Assembly: GCF_900182955.1 (NCBI RefSeq)
Contig: NZ_FXUL01000015.1
Coordinates: forward strand, 101,127-165,126
Reading direction: 5' to 3'
DNA from: Noviherbaspirillum suwonense
Lineage (GTDB): Bacteria > Pseudomonadota > Gammaproteobacteria > Burkholderiales > Burkholderiaceae_D
Length of the DNA stretch: 64,000 nucleotides
Below are positions 9,360 to 18,512 of this stretch, one piece after another (position 1 is the stretch's first letter; the number at the start of each line of letters is the position of its first letter). Both the position numbers and the translations under genes were made by a program. Under the pieces are notes generated by a model. It was not told the DNA's origin and did no database searches. It saw only the letters and a program-made list of their open reading frames with translations.

Positions 9360-11855
9360 TCACGCTTCCCGCAGCGTCTGGAGCGGTGGATGCCGCAGCA
9401 CGTTGCGCAGGCCCACCCAGCCGCCGATGAAGGCGCAGGCGGCGCCGACGGCGACGCCTGCCACCCAGACCATGGGGCTGAAGCGCCATTCGAAATTGAA
9501 GACGAATTCCGCCAGCGCCCAGCCGGTGGCGGCGGCGCCGGTGGCCGCCAGCAGGCCGGCCAGCCCGCCGACCAGCGCGAACTCGATCCATTGCGCGGTC
9601 GACAGCTGCCGCCGGGTCGCGCCCAGCGCCCGCAGCAGCCCGGCTTCGCGGATGCGCTCGTCCTGCGAACCCACCAGCGCCGCGTACAGCACCAGCACGC
9701 CGGACGCCAGCGTGAACAGGAACAGGAATTCCACCGCCCGCACCACCTGGTCGATCACGCTCTGGATCTGGCGCACCACGCTGCCGATATCCACGATGGT
9801 GAGATTGGGAAAGTCGCGCACCAGCTGGTTGACCAGCGCGGCCTTTTCCGGCGGCAGGCGGAATGCGGTGATGAAGGTCTGCGGCGTCTCGGCCATCAGC
9901 GCCGGGTTCAGGATCACGAAGAAGTTGACCCGCATCGAGCCCCATTCCAGCTTGCGCAGGCTGGTAATCGGCGCTTCCACGATCTGGCCGCCGATGTCGA
10001 AGCGCAGCCGGTCGCCCAGCTTCAGGTTCAGCGTCTTGGCCAGTCCCTGCTCGACCGACGCTTCCGGCTTGCGGTCGTCCAGCCATTTGCCGGCCACGAC
10101 CTGGTTCTGCGCCGGCAGCGCGGTCATCGTCGACAGGTTGAACTCCCGGTCGACCAGGCGCTTGGCGCGGTCCTCGATATAGGTTTCGCCGGTGATCGGG
10201 GTGTCATTCACCTGGATCAGCCTGCCCCGTATCATCGGGTAGAGAACGGGCTGCGCCACGCCGTTCTGCGACAGCGTCGTCGCCAGCGGCGCCTGCTGCT
10301 CGGGCTGGATATTGAGCACGAACTGGTTGGGCGCATCCGGCGGCGTCGCCTGCTGCCAGGCCTGCACCAGGTCGCCGCGCACGACGGTCAGCAGCAGCAG
10401 CGCCATCAGGCCCAGCGACAGCGCGACCACCTGCACCACGGTCGCGCCGGGACGGCGCTGCAGCGCGGTGACCGCGAAGCGCCAGCCTGGATGGTCGATC
10501 GCGCCGCGCAGCAGGCGCAGCGATTTCAGCGCCAGCCAGCCGACCAGCGCAAACAGCGCAAAGCCGCCGAGGAAGCCGCCCGCCGTCAGCGCGCCGAGTT
10601 TCAGGTCGCCCGACTGCCAGAGCAGCAGCGCGACGAAGCTGACCAGGCCCAGGCCGTAGGTCGCCAGCGTCATCGGCTGCGGCGCGGCCTGTTCGCGGCG
10701 TATCACCCGGTTGTGCGGGACGTTGCGCAGTTGCAGGATGGGCGCCACCGCGAAGCCGACCAGCAGCAGCATGCCGGTCGCCATGCCCTGCAGCGCCGGC
10801 AGCGCGCCGGCAGGCGGCAGGTCGGCGCCGACCAGCGTTCCCAGCCAGGCCAGCAGCACGAAGTGCGCGCCGAAACCGACCAGAACGCCGAGCGCGCTGC
10901 CGACCAGCCCGACCGCGATGAATTCGAGCAGGTACATCTGCATGACCTGGCGCTGCGTCAGGCCCAGGCAGCGCAGCATCGCGCAGGCGTCGAGGTGGCG
11001 CAGCATGAAACGGCGGGCCGCCATCGCGATGGCCACCGCCGCCAGCATGGCCGAGAGCAGGCCCACCAGCGCGAGGAACTGTTCGGCGCGGTCCAGCGTC
11101 GCCCGCATCTCGGGACGGCCCGACTCCAGCGATTCCAGATGGACGCCCTTCATCTTGCCGCTTTCGATGCGGTCGGCGATCCAGCGCTGGAAGGCCGCGA
11201 CCTGTGCCGTCTCGCCCGCCACCAGCAGCCGGTAGGTCACGCGCGAACCGTACTGGATGAGCCCGGTTGACGGCAGGTCCGCCTGCGCCAGCATCACGCG
11301 CGGCGCGAAATTCATGAAGGCCGCACCGCGGTCGGGTTCGACCGAGATCACTTCGGCAATGCGAAAGCTGCGCTCGCCCAGCCGGAGCGGGTCGCCGGTT
11401 TTCAGCTTGTGCGCGAGCAGCAGGTTATCGTCGACCCAGACCGTTCCCGGCGCCGGCACGTCGCGGGTCACACGGTCGGCCTGGCCCTGGCGCAGCTTGA
11501 CGCTGCCGCGCAGCGGATAGCCCGGCGTCACCGCCTTGACCGACGCGAGCTGCGTGACGCCCGCGTCCCCGGCGCCGCTGCTGGCCATGCTGGGAAATAC
11601 GGTCGTCTGCGCCACCTGCAGCTTGCGGTTCGCCGCCTCGGCCAGCCAGGACGGGTCGATCGGCTGGTCGGCGCGCACCAGCAGGTCGGCGCCAAGCAGC
11701 TGGTGGGCGTCGCGCGACAGCGCGCCGCGCATGCGGTCGACGAAAAAACCGACCGACGTCAGCGCCGCCACGGCGACGATCAATGCAATCAGCAGGAAAC
11801 GGAGTTCGCCCGCGCGCCAGTCCCGGCGGGTCATGCGCAGTGCCTGGACAAGCAT
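9360..11855 (-). CDS. FtsX-like ABC transporter permease (YbbP type)
   Basis: 831-aa inner-membrane protein with two FtsX-like permease repeats, each with a membrane-anchored large periplasmic loop, plus extra helices. The N-terminus (MLVQALRMTRRDWRAGELRFLL is its opening) and the C-terminal GSQDERIREAGLLRALGATRR match YbbP/LolC-like permeases. Its ATG shares one base with the stop of the upstream DUF4126 gene (TGATG), so translation is coupled. The usual ATPase partner (YbbA/LolD-like) is not next to it. YbbA-YbbP relatives are proposed to extract lipids or lipoproteins; the substrate here is unknown. Confidence 0.9.
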   Translation of the reverse strand: MLVQALRMTRRDWRAGELRFLLIALIVAVAALTSVGFFVDRMRGALSRDAHQLLGADLLVRADQPIDPSWLAEAANRKLQVAQTTVFPSMASSGAGDAGVTQLASVKAVTPGYPLRGSVKLRQGQADRVTRDVPAPGTVWVDDNLLLAHKLKTGDPLRLGERSFRIAEVISVEPDRGAAFMNFAPRVMLAQADLPSTGLIQYGSRVTYRLLVAGETAQVAAFQRWIADRIESGKMKGVHLESLESGRPEMRATLDRAEQFLALVGLLSAMLAAVAIAMAARRFMLRHLDACAMLRCLGLTQRQVMQMYLLEFIAVGLVGSALGVLVGFGAHFVLLAWLGTLVGADLPPAGALPALQGMATGMLLLVGFAVAPILQLRNVPHNRVIRREQAAPQPMTLATYGLGLVSFVALLLWQSGDLKLGALTAGGFLGGFALFALVGWLALKSLRLLRGAIDHPGWRFAVTALQRRPGATVVQVVALSLGLMALLLLTVVRGDLVQAWQQATPPDAPNQFVLNIQPEQQAPLATTLSQNGVAQPVLYPMIRGRLIQVNDTPITGETYIEDRAKRLVDREFNLSTMTALPAQNQVVAGKWLDDRKPEASVEQGLAKTLNLKLGDRLRFDIGGQIVEAPITSLRKLEWGSMRVNFFVILNPALMAETPQTFITAFRLPPEKAALVNQLVRDFPNLTIVDIGSVVRQIQSVIDQVVRAVEFLFLFTLASGVLVLYAALVGSQDERIREAGLLRALGATRRQLSTAQWIEFALVGGLAGLLAATGAAATGWALAEFVFNFEWRFSPMVWVAGVAVGAACAFIGGWVGLRNVLRHPPLQTLREA

Positions 11856-12439
11856 CAGGTGCTGAACTTTCTAAATAGCCAGCGCATGCCGCGCCAGAGT
11901 TTGGGCATCAGCCACAGGGCCAGCAGCAGGAACAGCAGCAGCAGCACGAACCATAGCCACGGGTAGAAAAATGCGGCCCACAGCCCGGTCGCCACCACCG
12001 CTTCCTCGGAAAACGAGGCGGCCCAGTTGCTGAACGGTTCAGGCGAGGTATTGATCAGCGCGCGGCTGCCGGCCTTGGTGAAATGCGCGCTGGCCGCCAG
12101 CGTGCCGCCCAGCAGGCCCGCCACCACGGTCCAGGCCGGATCGATATGGCCCAGCGCCGCGACGCTGAGCACCGCGCCGGCGGGAATGCGGATAAAGGTC
12201 TGGATTGCATCCCAGGCCGAATCGACGCCCGGGATCTTGTCGGCCAGGAATTCGACCACCAGCAGCACGCCGGCAACGCCCAGCACCCAGGGCGACTCCA
12301 GCACCTGCAGCGACGACGGCAGCTCCAGCCAGCCGAGGCGGCCGAGCGTACCCGCCATAAACAGGGTCATGTACAGGCGCAGCCCGCTGGCCCAGGCCAT
12401 GCCGCCTGCCAGCGCGGCGGCGGACAGGGTTTCATCCAT
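11855..12439 (-). CDS. DUF4126 family membrane protein
   Basis: 194 aa with about five hydrophobic segments and a Leu-rich segment near the C-terminus (about 163-177). The N-terminal GGMAWASGLRLYMTLFMAG and EFLADKIPGVDSAWDAIQTF are typical of the DUF4126 family, which has no established function. Translationally coupled to the FtsX-like permease through a TGATG overlap, which suggests they act together at the membrane. A GGAGAG-like ribosome site precedes the ATG. Confidence 0.85.
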   Translation of the reverse strand: MDETLSAAALAGGMAWASGLRLYMTLFMAGTLGRLGWLELPSSLQVLESPWVLGVAGVLLVVEFLADKIPGVDSAWDAIQTFIRIPAGAVLSVAALGHIDPAWTVVAGLLGGTLAASAHFTKAGSRALINTSPEPFSNWAASFSEEAVVATGLWAAFFYPWLWFVLLLLFLLLALWLMPKLWRGMRWLFRKFST

Positions 12440-12550
12440 CGTCGCTCTCCTTCACGCTATGGCTACAGCCTACCCCATCCGGCGCGGCAGCGACACGCAG
12501 CGGTTGCGCGGCTGCGATTCGGTCAAGGCCGGCAGGTGCATGGGCGCAGC

Positions 12551-13633
<1,083 letters not shown>

Positions 13634-13819
13634 TTATCGGCCTGGCAGCAAATGGCGACGAAGATGTTAGCAGTCCGAAAACACCACTATGCGCAGACGC
13701 ATTGAAACGACGAAACGACGCAACGCGCGCCGTTTCAGGTTGATCCTGCTCAAGCATTGCCCACCAGATCTACTTAAGATTCCCGCTAGACACTTCCCAA
13801 CCCAGTTCACGGATTTGAC

Positions 13820-14014
13820 ATGGATACCTTGCGGGACACGGATCAGGCAATCATCGCCCTCATCGAGGCGGCCGGCACAATGAATGCGCGTGAACGTTAT
13901 TTCTATCGTCAATCGTTACAGGCGCTGGTCAGGCTGGCAAAGACCGAACAGATGAACGAGGTTCGCGCCAGCGTCGGCATGTTGATCGGCTCGCCGGCCT
14001 ACGCCGCCTCCTGA
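13820..14014 (+). CDS. Small hypothetical protein
   Basis: 64 aa, predicted helical, soluble, starting MDTLRDTDQAIIALIEAAG. No signal peptide or known domain recognised. Codon use is like that of neighbouring real genes, and a strong hairpin lies 41 bp after its stop, as expected for a free-standing gene. No clear ribosome site is seen before the ATG. The overlapping minus-strand 81-codon frame (13667-13912) is less protein-like. Confidence 0.5.
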   Translation: MDTLRDTDQAIIALIEAAGTMNARERYFYRQSLQALVRLAKTEQMNEVRASVGMLIGSPAYAAS

Positions 14015-14054
14015 CCCGCACGACCCGCGCACAATCGCATTCTCGACCGTAGCA

Positions 14055-14080
14055 CCTGCAGGGCGCCGCCGCCCTGCAGG
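14055..14080. terminator. Bidirectional terminator hairpin
   Basis: A perfect 11-bp stem (14055-14065 with 14070-14080) and 4-nt loop lies between the convergent 64-aa gene and the DoxX gene. It lacks a T-run on either side. Confidence 0.55.
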
Positions 14081-14096
14081 CGTTCGCCTGTCGTGC

Positions 14097-14501
14097 CTAG
14101 TTCCACTTCCCCGTTCGTCCACCGATGCTGTAGCTTCCGGCGCCCAGCAGGGCGACCGCAACGGCGGTGAAGAAATAGAAGCCCTGCAGCTCGAGCGCCC
14201 AGCCGCCGTTCTTGGTCATCGTGAAGATCTGGGGGATATGCGCGAGCGCCACGGCCACGATCATGTTGATGGCGACAATGACCGCGCCCAGCCGCGCCCA
14301 GATGCCGAACAGGATCATCAGCGGCGCAATGACTTCGCCGATATACACCAGGAAGGCCAGGCCGCTGGGCAGGCCCGCCTTGGTCACCATGCCCATGATC
14401 GGGTCGATGCCGCCGATCAGCTTGGAGACGCCGTGGAAGAGGATCAGGATCGCCAGCGTTGCACGCAGGACCAGCTTGCCGAAGTCATCATTGGATTGCA
14501 T
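14097..14501 (-). CDS. DoxX family membrane protein
   Basis: 134 aa, four hydrophobic segments. The FGKLVLRATLAILILFHGVSK start, FLVYIGEVIAPLMILFGIW and the closing YSIGGRTGKWN are typical of DoxX-like proteins of proteobacteria. Some DoxX proteins work with redox or thiosulfate enzymes; the function here is unknown. The start is set at MQSNDDFGK because AAGGAAC lies 6 bp upstream; the longer frame to 14582 adds a non-homologous leader. Confidence 0.85.
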   Translation of the reverse strand: MQSNDDFGKLVLRATLAILILFHGVSKLIGGIDPIMGMVTKAGLPSGLAFLVYIGEVIAPLMILFGIWARLGAVIVAINMIVAVALAHIPQIFTMTKNGGWALELQGFYFFTAVAVALLGAGSYSIGGRTGKWN

Positions 14502-14707
14502 CTTTATTGTTCCTTTTTGGTTGATGAGGTTGAGCAGCCGATGCCAGCGCAAGTGCAATGGCCCTGCCGCAAAATGCACCACGACGATAAAAGACTTTTA
14601 AAACAAGCAGCTAACAAACGAAAAGGCAAGTTATCCACAGCCTTTTCCACGTTGGCCGGGGATAAGGCCGGCGCAGATAAGCGACGCGCTGGCCGAACTA
14701 ACTTGCC

Positions 14708-14736
14708 TTGACCGTATCTTACACTGTGTATTAATT
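14708..14736 (+). promoter_or_regulatory. Sigma-70-type promoter of the 55-aa gene
   Basis: TTGACC (14708-14713), a 17-bp spacer and TTAATT (14731-14736) with an AT-rich discriminator, 21 bp before the ATG at 14758. Confidence 0.5.
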
Positions 14737-14757
14737 ATCAACAGACTGGAGCAAGTT

Positions 14758-14925
14758 ATGCAGAATCCGATCAAACACATGCCCACAGAAGCGGATGTCG
14801 GCAGCGGCGAAAAGGGGCCGGGTCAGAAGGAGACCGAAAAAATGATCGAGCAGGTAGGCGACAAGGTCAATGAGACCCATGCTGACCAGGGGAAGGACGT
14901 CAGCAAGGACAAGCCGGCAAGCTGA
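14758..14925 (+). CDS. Small hydrophilic protein, unknown function
   Basis: A 55-codon ORF starting MQNPIKHMPTEADVGSGEKG and ending KDVSKDKPAS. It is very rich in Lys, Glu, Asp, Gly and Gln and has no hydrophobic stretch, so it is probably disordered and soluble. Support for a real gene: GGAG 6 bp before the ATG, a promoter-like element upstream, and a Rho-independent terminator 27 bp after the stop. The composition resembles small stress-induced hydrophilic proteins, but no family was recognised. Confidence 0.65.
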   Translation: MQNPIKHMPTEADVGSGEKGPGQKETEKMIEQVGDKVNETHADQGKDVSKDKPAS

Positions 14926-14951
14926 TTGCGCAGCCCGTTCGGCACAAATGA

Positions 14952-14978
14952 AAAAGGCCTGCGACAAGCAGGCCTTTT
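14952..14978. terminator. Bidirectional Rho-independent terminator
   Basis: An 11-bp stem AAAAGGCCTGC / GCAGGCCTTTT (14952-14962 with 14968-14978) with a GACAA loop. T-runs appear on both strands, so it serves the 55-aa gene and the convergent His-rich gene. Confidence 0.8.
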
Positions 14979-14993
14979 AGCTGGTGCAGCTTG

Positions 14994-15332
14994 TTACTTG
15001 CCGGCGCCCGGCGCGGCTTTCGGGTGGTCGCCGCGCATCGGGTGATGGCCATGATGCGGGCCGTGATGCGCGCCACGGCGTGGACCGTGGTGGCGCATGC
15101 CATCCGGCCCGGGAGGACGGCGGTCATCCGCCATCGGCATCGGCATCCGCCCCTGGCTGCCCGCGCCCATCGACGGCTGCCCGCTGCGCAGTTCCTGCGC
15201 CCGCCGCTCGATCTCGGCTATCCGCGCTGGATCGGTGCTCTCACGAATGCTGCTTTCCGGCGCCTGAGCGAACGCTGCGGCAGCGCTGAACAGCAGAGGC
15301 AGGACAGCGATCGTAATCCGGTTCATTTTCAT
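14994..15332 (-). CDS. Secreted His/Pro/Gly-rich protein
   Basis: 112 aa. An N-terminal signal peptide (MKMNRITIAVLPLLFSAAAA, cleavage after AFA) is followed by a short charged helix and then a His-, Pro-, Arg- and Gly-rich tail with HHGPRR and HHGPHHGHHP. The clustered histidines suggest periplasmic binding of Ni, Zn or Cu; this is inference from composition only. No known domain. It is terminated by the shared hairpin at 14952-14978. Confidence 0.7.
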   Translation of the reverse strand: MKMNRITIAVLPLLFSAAAAFAQAPESSIRESTDPARIAEIERRAQELRSGQPSMGAGSQGRMPMPMADDRRPPGPDGMRHHGPRRGAHHGPHHGHHPMRGDHPKAAPGAGK

Positions 15333-15459
15333 GATGACCTTTCGTTAATATGGATGAATGGCCTGTTGAGTGGCAAATCAGGAAATTGGTTCCTGGCAGC
15401 CTGGTACCGCCGCTGCTTCCGTCATTCTTGCACGGTATGGCATAATGCCGCTTCTTTCC

Positions 15460-15549
15460 GGAAGCGTGGCCGAGCGGTTGAAGGCACCAGTCTTGAAAAC
15501 TGGCGACGGGGTGACCCGTTCGTGAGTTCGAATCTCACCGCTTCCGCCA
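15460..15549 (+). tRNA. tRNA-Ser (anticodon UGA)
   Basis: 90 nt including an encoded CCA. The acceptor stem GGAAGCG pairs with CGCTTCC. The anticodon stem CCAGT/ACTGG encloses the loop CTTGAAA, giving anticodon TGA. A long variable arm (class II tRNA) and the T-arm with GTTCGAATC are visible. A -10-like CATAAT lies at 15441-15446. An AT-rich non-coding stretch begins right after the gene. Confidence 0.97.
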
Positions 15550-16017
15550 GATTCCTCTGCAAGAAATCTTTCACATCTTCCTTGTTCTGACCAACTTCCC
15601 TAAAAAATTCGCGCTTAGATCGTATTGAATAATGCTGTCTACAGCTTTTTGAAGTGCGATAGCACAACTTAATTATCCAAAATTGATTTCGACGTTTATT
15701 CAAAATGCGTTGAATGTCGAATTGACTTCATAAGTCAATTCATCCTTTTGCAAGCTGCAGAATATGCGTCGTTTACATCTGCCTCCCTTTTAAAGACTAC
15801 CTATTCAGCGAAGGCCTTCAAACTTAACGAACTGGAATACCGCAAATAAGACTCGGGACCAGTTGATTTTCCAGGCTGGCTGCACATGATGTTCATGTTT
15901 GCATATCCATTGCAGCGCAATAATTTCCCAGCTTATTGATAGACGTCGATACATTGGGAATATTTCTATTGGAAAGTATTTCTAGAAATACATATAATCA
16001 GGATCAGAGGAGACCAC
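15550..16017. other. AT-rich intergenic stretch after tRNA-Ser
   Basis: 468 bp with clearly lower GC than the rest of the window and no credible ORF on either strand. No second copy of the tRNA 3' end and no integrase gene were seen. It ends with a purine-rich GGAGACC just before the acyltransferase ATG. It may be decayed or acquired DNA, or a long leader for that gene. Confidence 0.5.
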
Positions 16018-17109
16018 ATGAATCGTCACACCGACTCGTCTGCTGGAGCGAGAAAGCTCTCCAGCATCGAGGCCGCACGCGGCATTGCCGCGATAATGGT
16101 CGTGTTTTATCACACCGCGCGGCATCTGAATTTAAACTTTGGTGTCCTGCCCTGGCATGGTGTGTCGAAGTTTGGGCATGCCGGCGTAGATTTCTTTTTC
16201 GTGTTGTCCGGCTTTATCATTTTCTTTGTCCATAGCAAGGATGTCGGCAATCCTTCGCGCCTCTGGGTATATTTCGAGCGTCGCTTCACCCGTATCTATC
16301 CATTGTTCTGGGTGTCTTTAGCGATCTCGCTGGGACTTACCTGTCTATCCAGCACGGTGACACTGCCAAGCGTTGGCACCATCCTGCAACACGCGACCTT
16401 GTTACCGTTTGGGGGCGACGTCGGGGTCGCATGGACGTTGGAGCATGAGATCCTTTTTTATCTGATCTTTGCAGCTGCCATGATCCATAGACGCACAGGC
16501 ATTGCGGTGTTTGCTCTCTGGCTGTGCTTTGTCCTGGCTTCGTGGGTATACGGCCAAGCATATGAATCGTCGCCGCTACTGGCCCGACTTGCGTCTACCT
16601 ACAGTCTTGAATTTTTCTTCGGTATGCTCGCCGCGTACCTGGTGATTATCCTGCCGACCGGGCTGATTTACACTTCCTTGACCATCGGCATTGGCGCTTT
16701 TGGCGGCTTTGCGCTCGCAGAAGACCTCGGACTATTTGACGGCTATGCTTCATCGGCTCGCGTTGCTTATGGCATCAGTTCCATGCTAATTGTCATAGGC
16801 ATTGCCGGTGCCAACCTGAACGGGCGTCTCGCCGCGCCCCGGTTCCTTGCGCATCTCGGTACAGCGTCTTATTCAATCTACTTGCTGCACCTTGCCGCCG
16901 TCGGAATCATCTATAAACTGCTGACCGTTGCCGCGCTGCAGAAGGCTCTGCCGCTGAACCTGCTTTATCCCCTGCTGGTAGCCGCCGCAATCGCATCCTG
17001 CATCATGATTTCACGCCTGGTGGAATATCCGCTGATGCACTGGATCAGACGACTTATTTCGGATCGCATTCGAGGCCGCAAGGCTCAGATACAACCAGTG
17101 CCCGAGTAG
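16018..17109 (+). CDS. Acyltransferase family 3 membrane protein (OafA/YrhL-like)
   Basis: 363 aa with about ten membrane helices. The N-terminal SIEAARGIAAIMVVFYHTARH holds the conserved Arg and the catalytic-type His of acyltransferase-3 proteins; GHAGVDFFFVLSGFIIFF and YFERRFTRIYPLFW are further family motifs. These enzymes O-acylate surface sugars (O-antigen, capsule, exopolysaccharide) in the inner membrane. Codon use and base composition are less GC-rich than in neighbours, and the gene stands alone beside an AT-rich region and a tRNA, which suggests horizontal acquisition. Substrate unknown. Confidence 0.88.
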   Translation: MNRHTDSSAGARKLSSIEAARGIAAIMVVFYHTARHLNLNFGVLPWHGVSKFGHAGVDFFFVLSGFIIFFVHSKDVGNPSRLWVYFERRFTRIYPLFWVSLAISLGLTCLSSTVTLPSVGTILQHATLLPFGGDVGVAWTLEHEILFYLIFAAAMIHRRTGIAVFALWLCFVLASWVYGQAYESSPLLARLASTYSLEFFFGMLAAYLVIILPTGLIYTSLTIGIGAFGGFALAEDLGLFDGYASSARVAYGISSMLIVIGIAGANLNGRLAAPRFLAHLGTASYSIYLLHLAAVGIIYKLLTVAALQKALPLNLLYPLLVAAAIASCIMISRLVEYPLMHWIRRLISDRIRGRKAQIQPVPE

Positions 17110-17204
17110 TCCCCCGCACCCGCCCTAACTTTACCTTGCCCCGAAACACGCGGCGCGTGAAGGCATGTCGCCAGGCTGGCCTGCTGCCGCCGGGCCAGAC
17201 GCAA

Positions 17205-17229
17205 CAAAGCCGGCGCGAGGCCGGCTTTG
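17205..17229. terminator. Terminator hairpin between convergent genes
   Basis: A perfect 10-bp stem CAAAGCCGGC / GCCGGCTTTG (17205-17214 with 17220-17229) around GCGAG. It sits between the acyltransferase (+) and DUF4148 (-) genes. The T-run is short. Confidence 0.6.
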
Positions 17230-17288
17230 CATAGCCCGAAGGCAGGAGCGCGCTGCCGTTGCGGCAGGCGCTGCCCTACCCTGGCGAA

Positions 17289-17591
17289 TCAGCCGCCGAA
17301 ATACAGGCTGTTCACGTCGCCGGCGCGGTGCAATTGCGCCGACTGGACTGCTTCTGCACGGACTTCCTGGCGGCTGCGGGTGCTTGCCGCGTAGACCGTG
17401 TCCTGGCCGTCATGCTGGCGCTGGGCGATGGCGCCCTGGGCAGCAGCCTGGGCCAGGTCCTGGCGCACTTCGGCGCGAGTCAGGCTGGACTTGAAGTTGG
17501 CGTCCGGTGCGACGAATTCGGTTTGCTGGGCAAAAGCGGAACCAGCGGCGGCGAATACGGCGACAGCGGCGATCAGATTCTTGACGTTCAT
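17289..17591 (-). CDS. DUF4148 family secreted protein
   Basis: 100 aa starting MNVKNLIAAVAVFAAAGSAF with a signal peptide cleaved near AFA-Q. The mature part has the SSLTRAEVRQDLAQAAAQG pattern of DUF4148, a small periplasmic family abundant in Burkholderiales with no known function. The start is fixed by GGAGAAC 5 bp upstream; the longer frame to 17741 adds an unrelated leader. Confidence 0.88.
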   Translation of the reverse strand: MNVKNLIAAVAVFAAAGSAFAQQTEFVAPDANFKSSLTRAEVRQDLAQAAAQGAIAQRQHDGQDTVYAASTRSRQEVRAEAVQSAQLHRAGDVNSLYFGG

Positions 17592-17912
17592 GGTGTTCTC
17601 CAAAAAGTGTGAGTGACTCGGGGCTCGGCGGTCCAGGCATCGTTGCTGCCCGTCGGGTCCTGCCTCGCTGAGTCGCACTGGTTTGCTCGTGTGCTCATCG
17701 ATGAAGCACAGTCTAATCACTCTTAATGGATCAATAAACAACGTTTTATGAAATGCATTATTGCTGATTACGGAACAATCACCGGTTCGGCTGAGGGACT
17801 TGCCTTACTTCCCAATGTATCCGCCGCATGGCGTAGTCACAGGAGCCGCTGACCCGCGCCACGCGGCAAGCCGTCAGTGCGCGCCGACCGCCCAGCCGAC
17901 GCACCTGTCCTC
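17592..17912. other. Intergenic region, no gene seen
   Basis: 321 bp between two minus-strand genes. The part around 17700-17790 is AT-rich and likely holds the DUF4148 promoter on the minus strand, but no convincing -35/-10 pair was found. No ORF, repeat or hairpin stands out. Confidence 0.4.
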
Positions 17913-18197
17913 TCAGAGCTCAGGCGGTATGCGCGCAATGGCCTTGAAATGGTGAAATCCCTGGTCCCGCAGCGGCTCGATCCGATAACGCAAATCGCGC
18001 ACCCTATCGATCAGCGTCGCGTAGACCATGTCATTTTCCGCGCCGACGATGCGGTAAATTTCGCCTTCGCTGTTTTCGATGCCGAACTGCCGGATGCTCT
18101 GCCTCGTGAGGGAATCGACTTCGGGCGTTCCCAGAAACGCAATCAGCGCGCTGTCGAACTTCGGAATGGCCTTCCCTTTGATGAGTGCTGTCTCCAT
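17913..18197 (-). CDS. Hypothetical protein
   Basis: 94 aa starting METALIKGKAIPKFDSAL, mixed alpha/beta composition, no signal peptide or membrane helix, no recognised domain. AAGGAAA about 7 bp upstream supports the start. It stands alone between the DUF4148 gene and the leader of the sodium-symporter-like gene. Because it is soluble and has good codon use, it is judged a real gene. Confidence 0.6.
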   Translation of the reverse strand: METALIKGKAIPKFDSALIAFLGTPEVDSLTRQSIRQFGIENSEGEIYRIVGAENDMVYATLIDRVRDLRYRIEPLRDQGFHHFKAIARIPPEL

Positions 18198-18417
18198 GCT
18201 TTTTTCCTTTTTGGAACCCGCCGGTAAAAATCACGATCCACGGACGTTGAATCGTGCGGGTTGTGATCCCATACCTTGCATAAAGCGCGCCAACGGAAAA
18301 AACCCACATCAATTCAAAGAGTTGACTAAAGCCTGGCAGCACGGGATTTCCCAACTGTAAAGCCGACCGACAGTGTTTTATTTACACAATTACAATTGAG
18401 AAACTTTTTCGCTGTTG

Positions 18418-18481
18418 CAGCCGGCATACGACTTGCTTGAACCGCAAGGCTTTTTTTGCGGGACGCGTATCATGCCGGCTG
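18418..18481 (+). promoter_or_regulatory. Structured leader, possible attenuator
   Basis: Upstream of the SBF-like gene an outer 10-bp inverted repeat CAGCCGGCAT / ATGCCGGCTG (18418-18427 with 18472-18481) encloses two mutually exclusive inner structures. One is CTTGC/GCAAG followed by GC and seven Ts (terminator-like). The other is CCGCAA/TTGCGG (18442-18447 with 18456-18461), which buries the T-run. This is the layout of a transcription attenuator; no known riboswitch class was recognised. Confidence 0.4.
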
Positions 18482-18512
18482 TTCCTGCCAACCCATAGCC
18501 CAGTAGATCGTC

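Noticed and set aside
9321..11270. 649-codon plus-strand frame
   Set aside because: Shadow of the FtsX-like permease on the opposite strand, with typical Arg/Gln/His-rich antisense composition.
13667..13912. 81-codon minus-strand frame
   Set aside because: Overlaps the more plausible 64-aa plus-strand gene, no ribosome site, and odd composition.
14631..14639. Perfect DnaA box TTATCCACA
   Set aside because: A single box without a cluster, AT-rich unwinding region or dnaA/dnaN/gyrB nearby; not evidence of an origin.
15460..17109. Integrative element at tRNA-Ser
   Set aside because: No integrase, no duplicated tRNA 3' end and no mobility gene were found, so only an AT-rich segment is reported.
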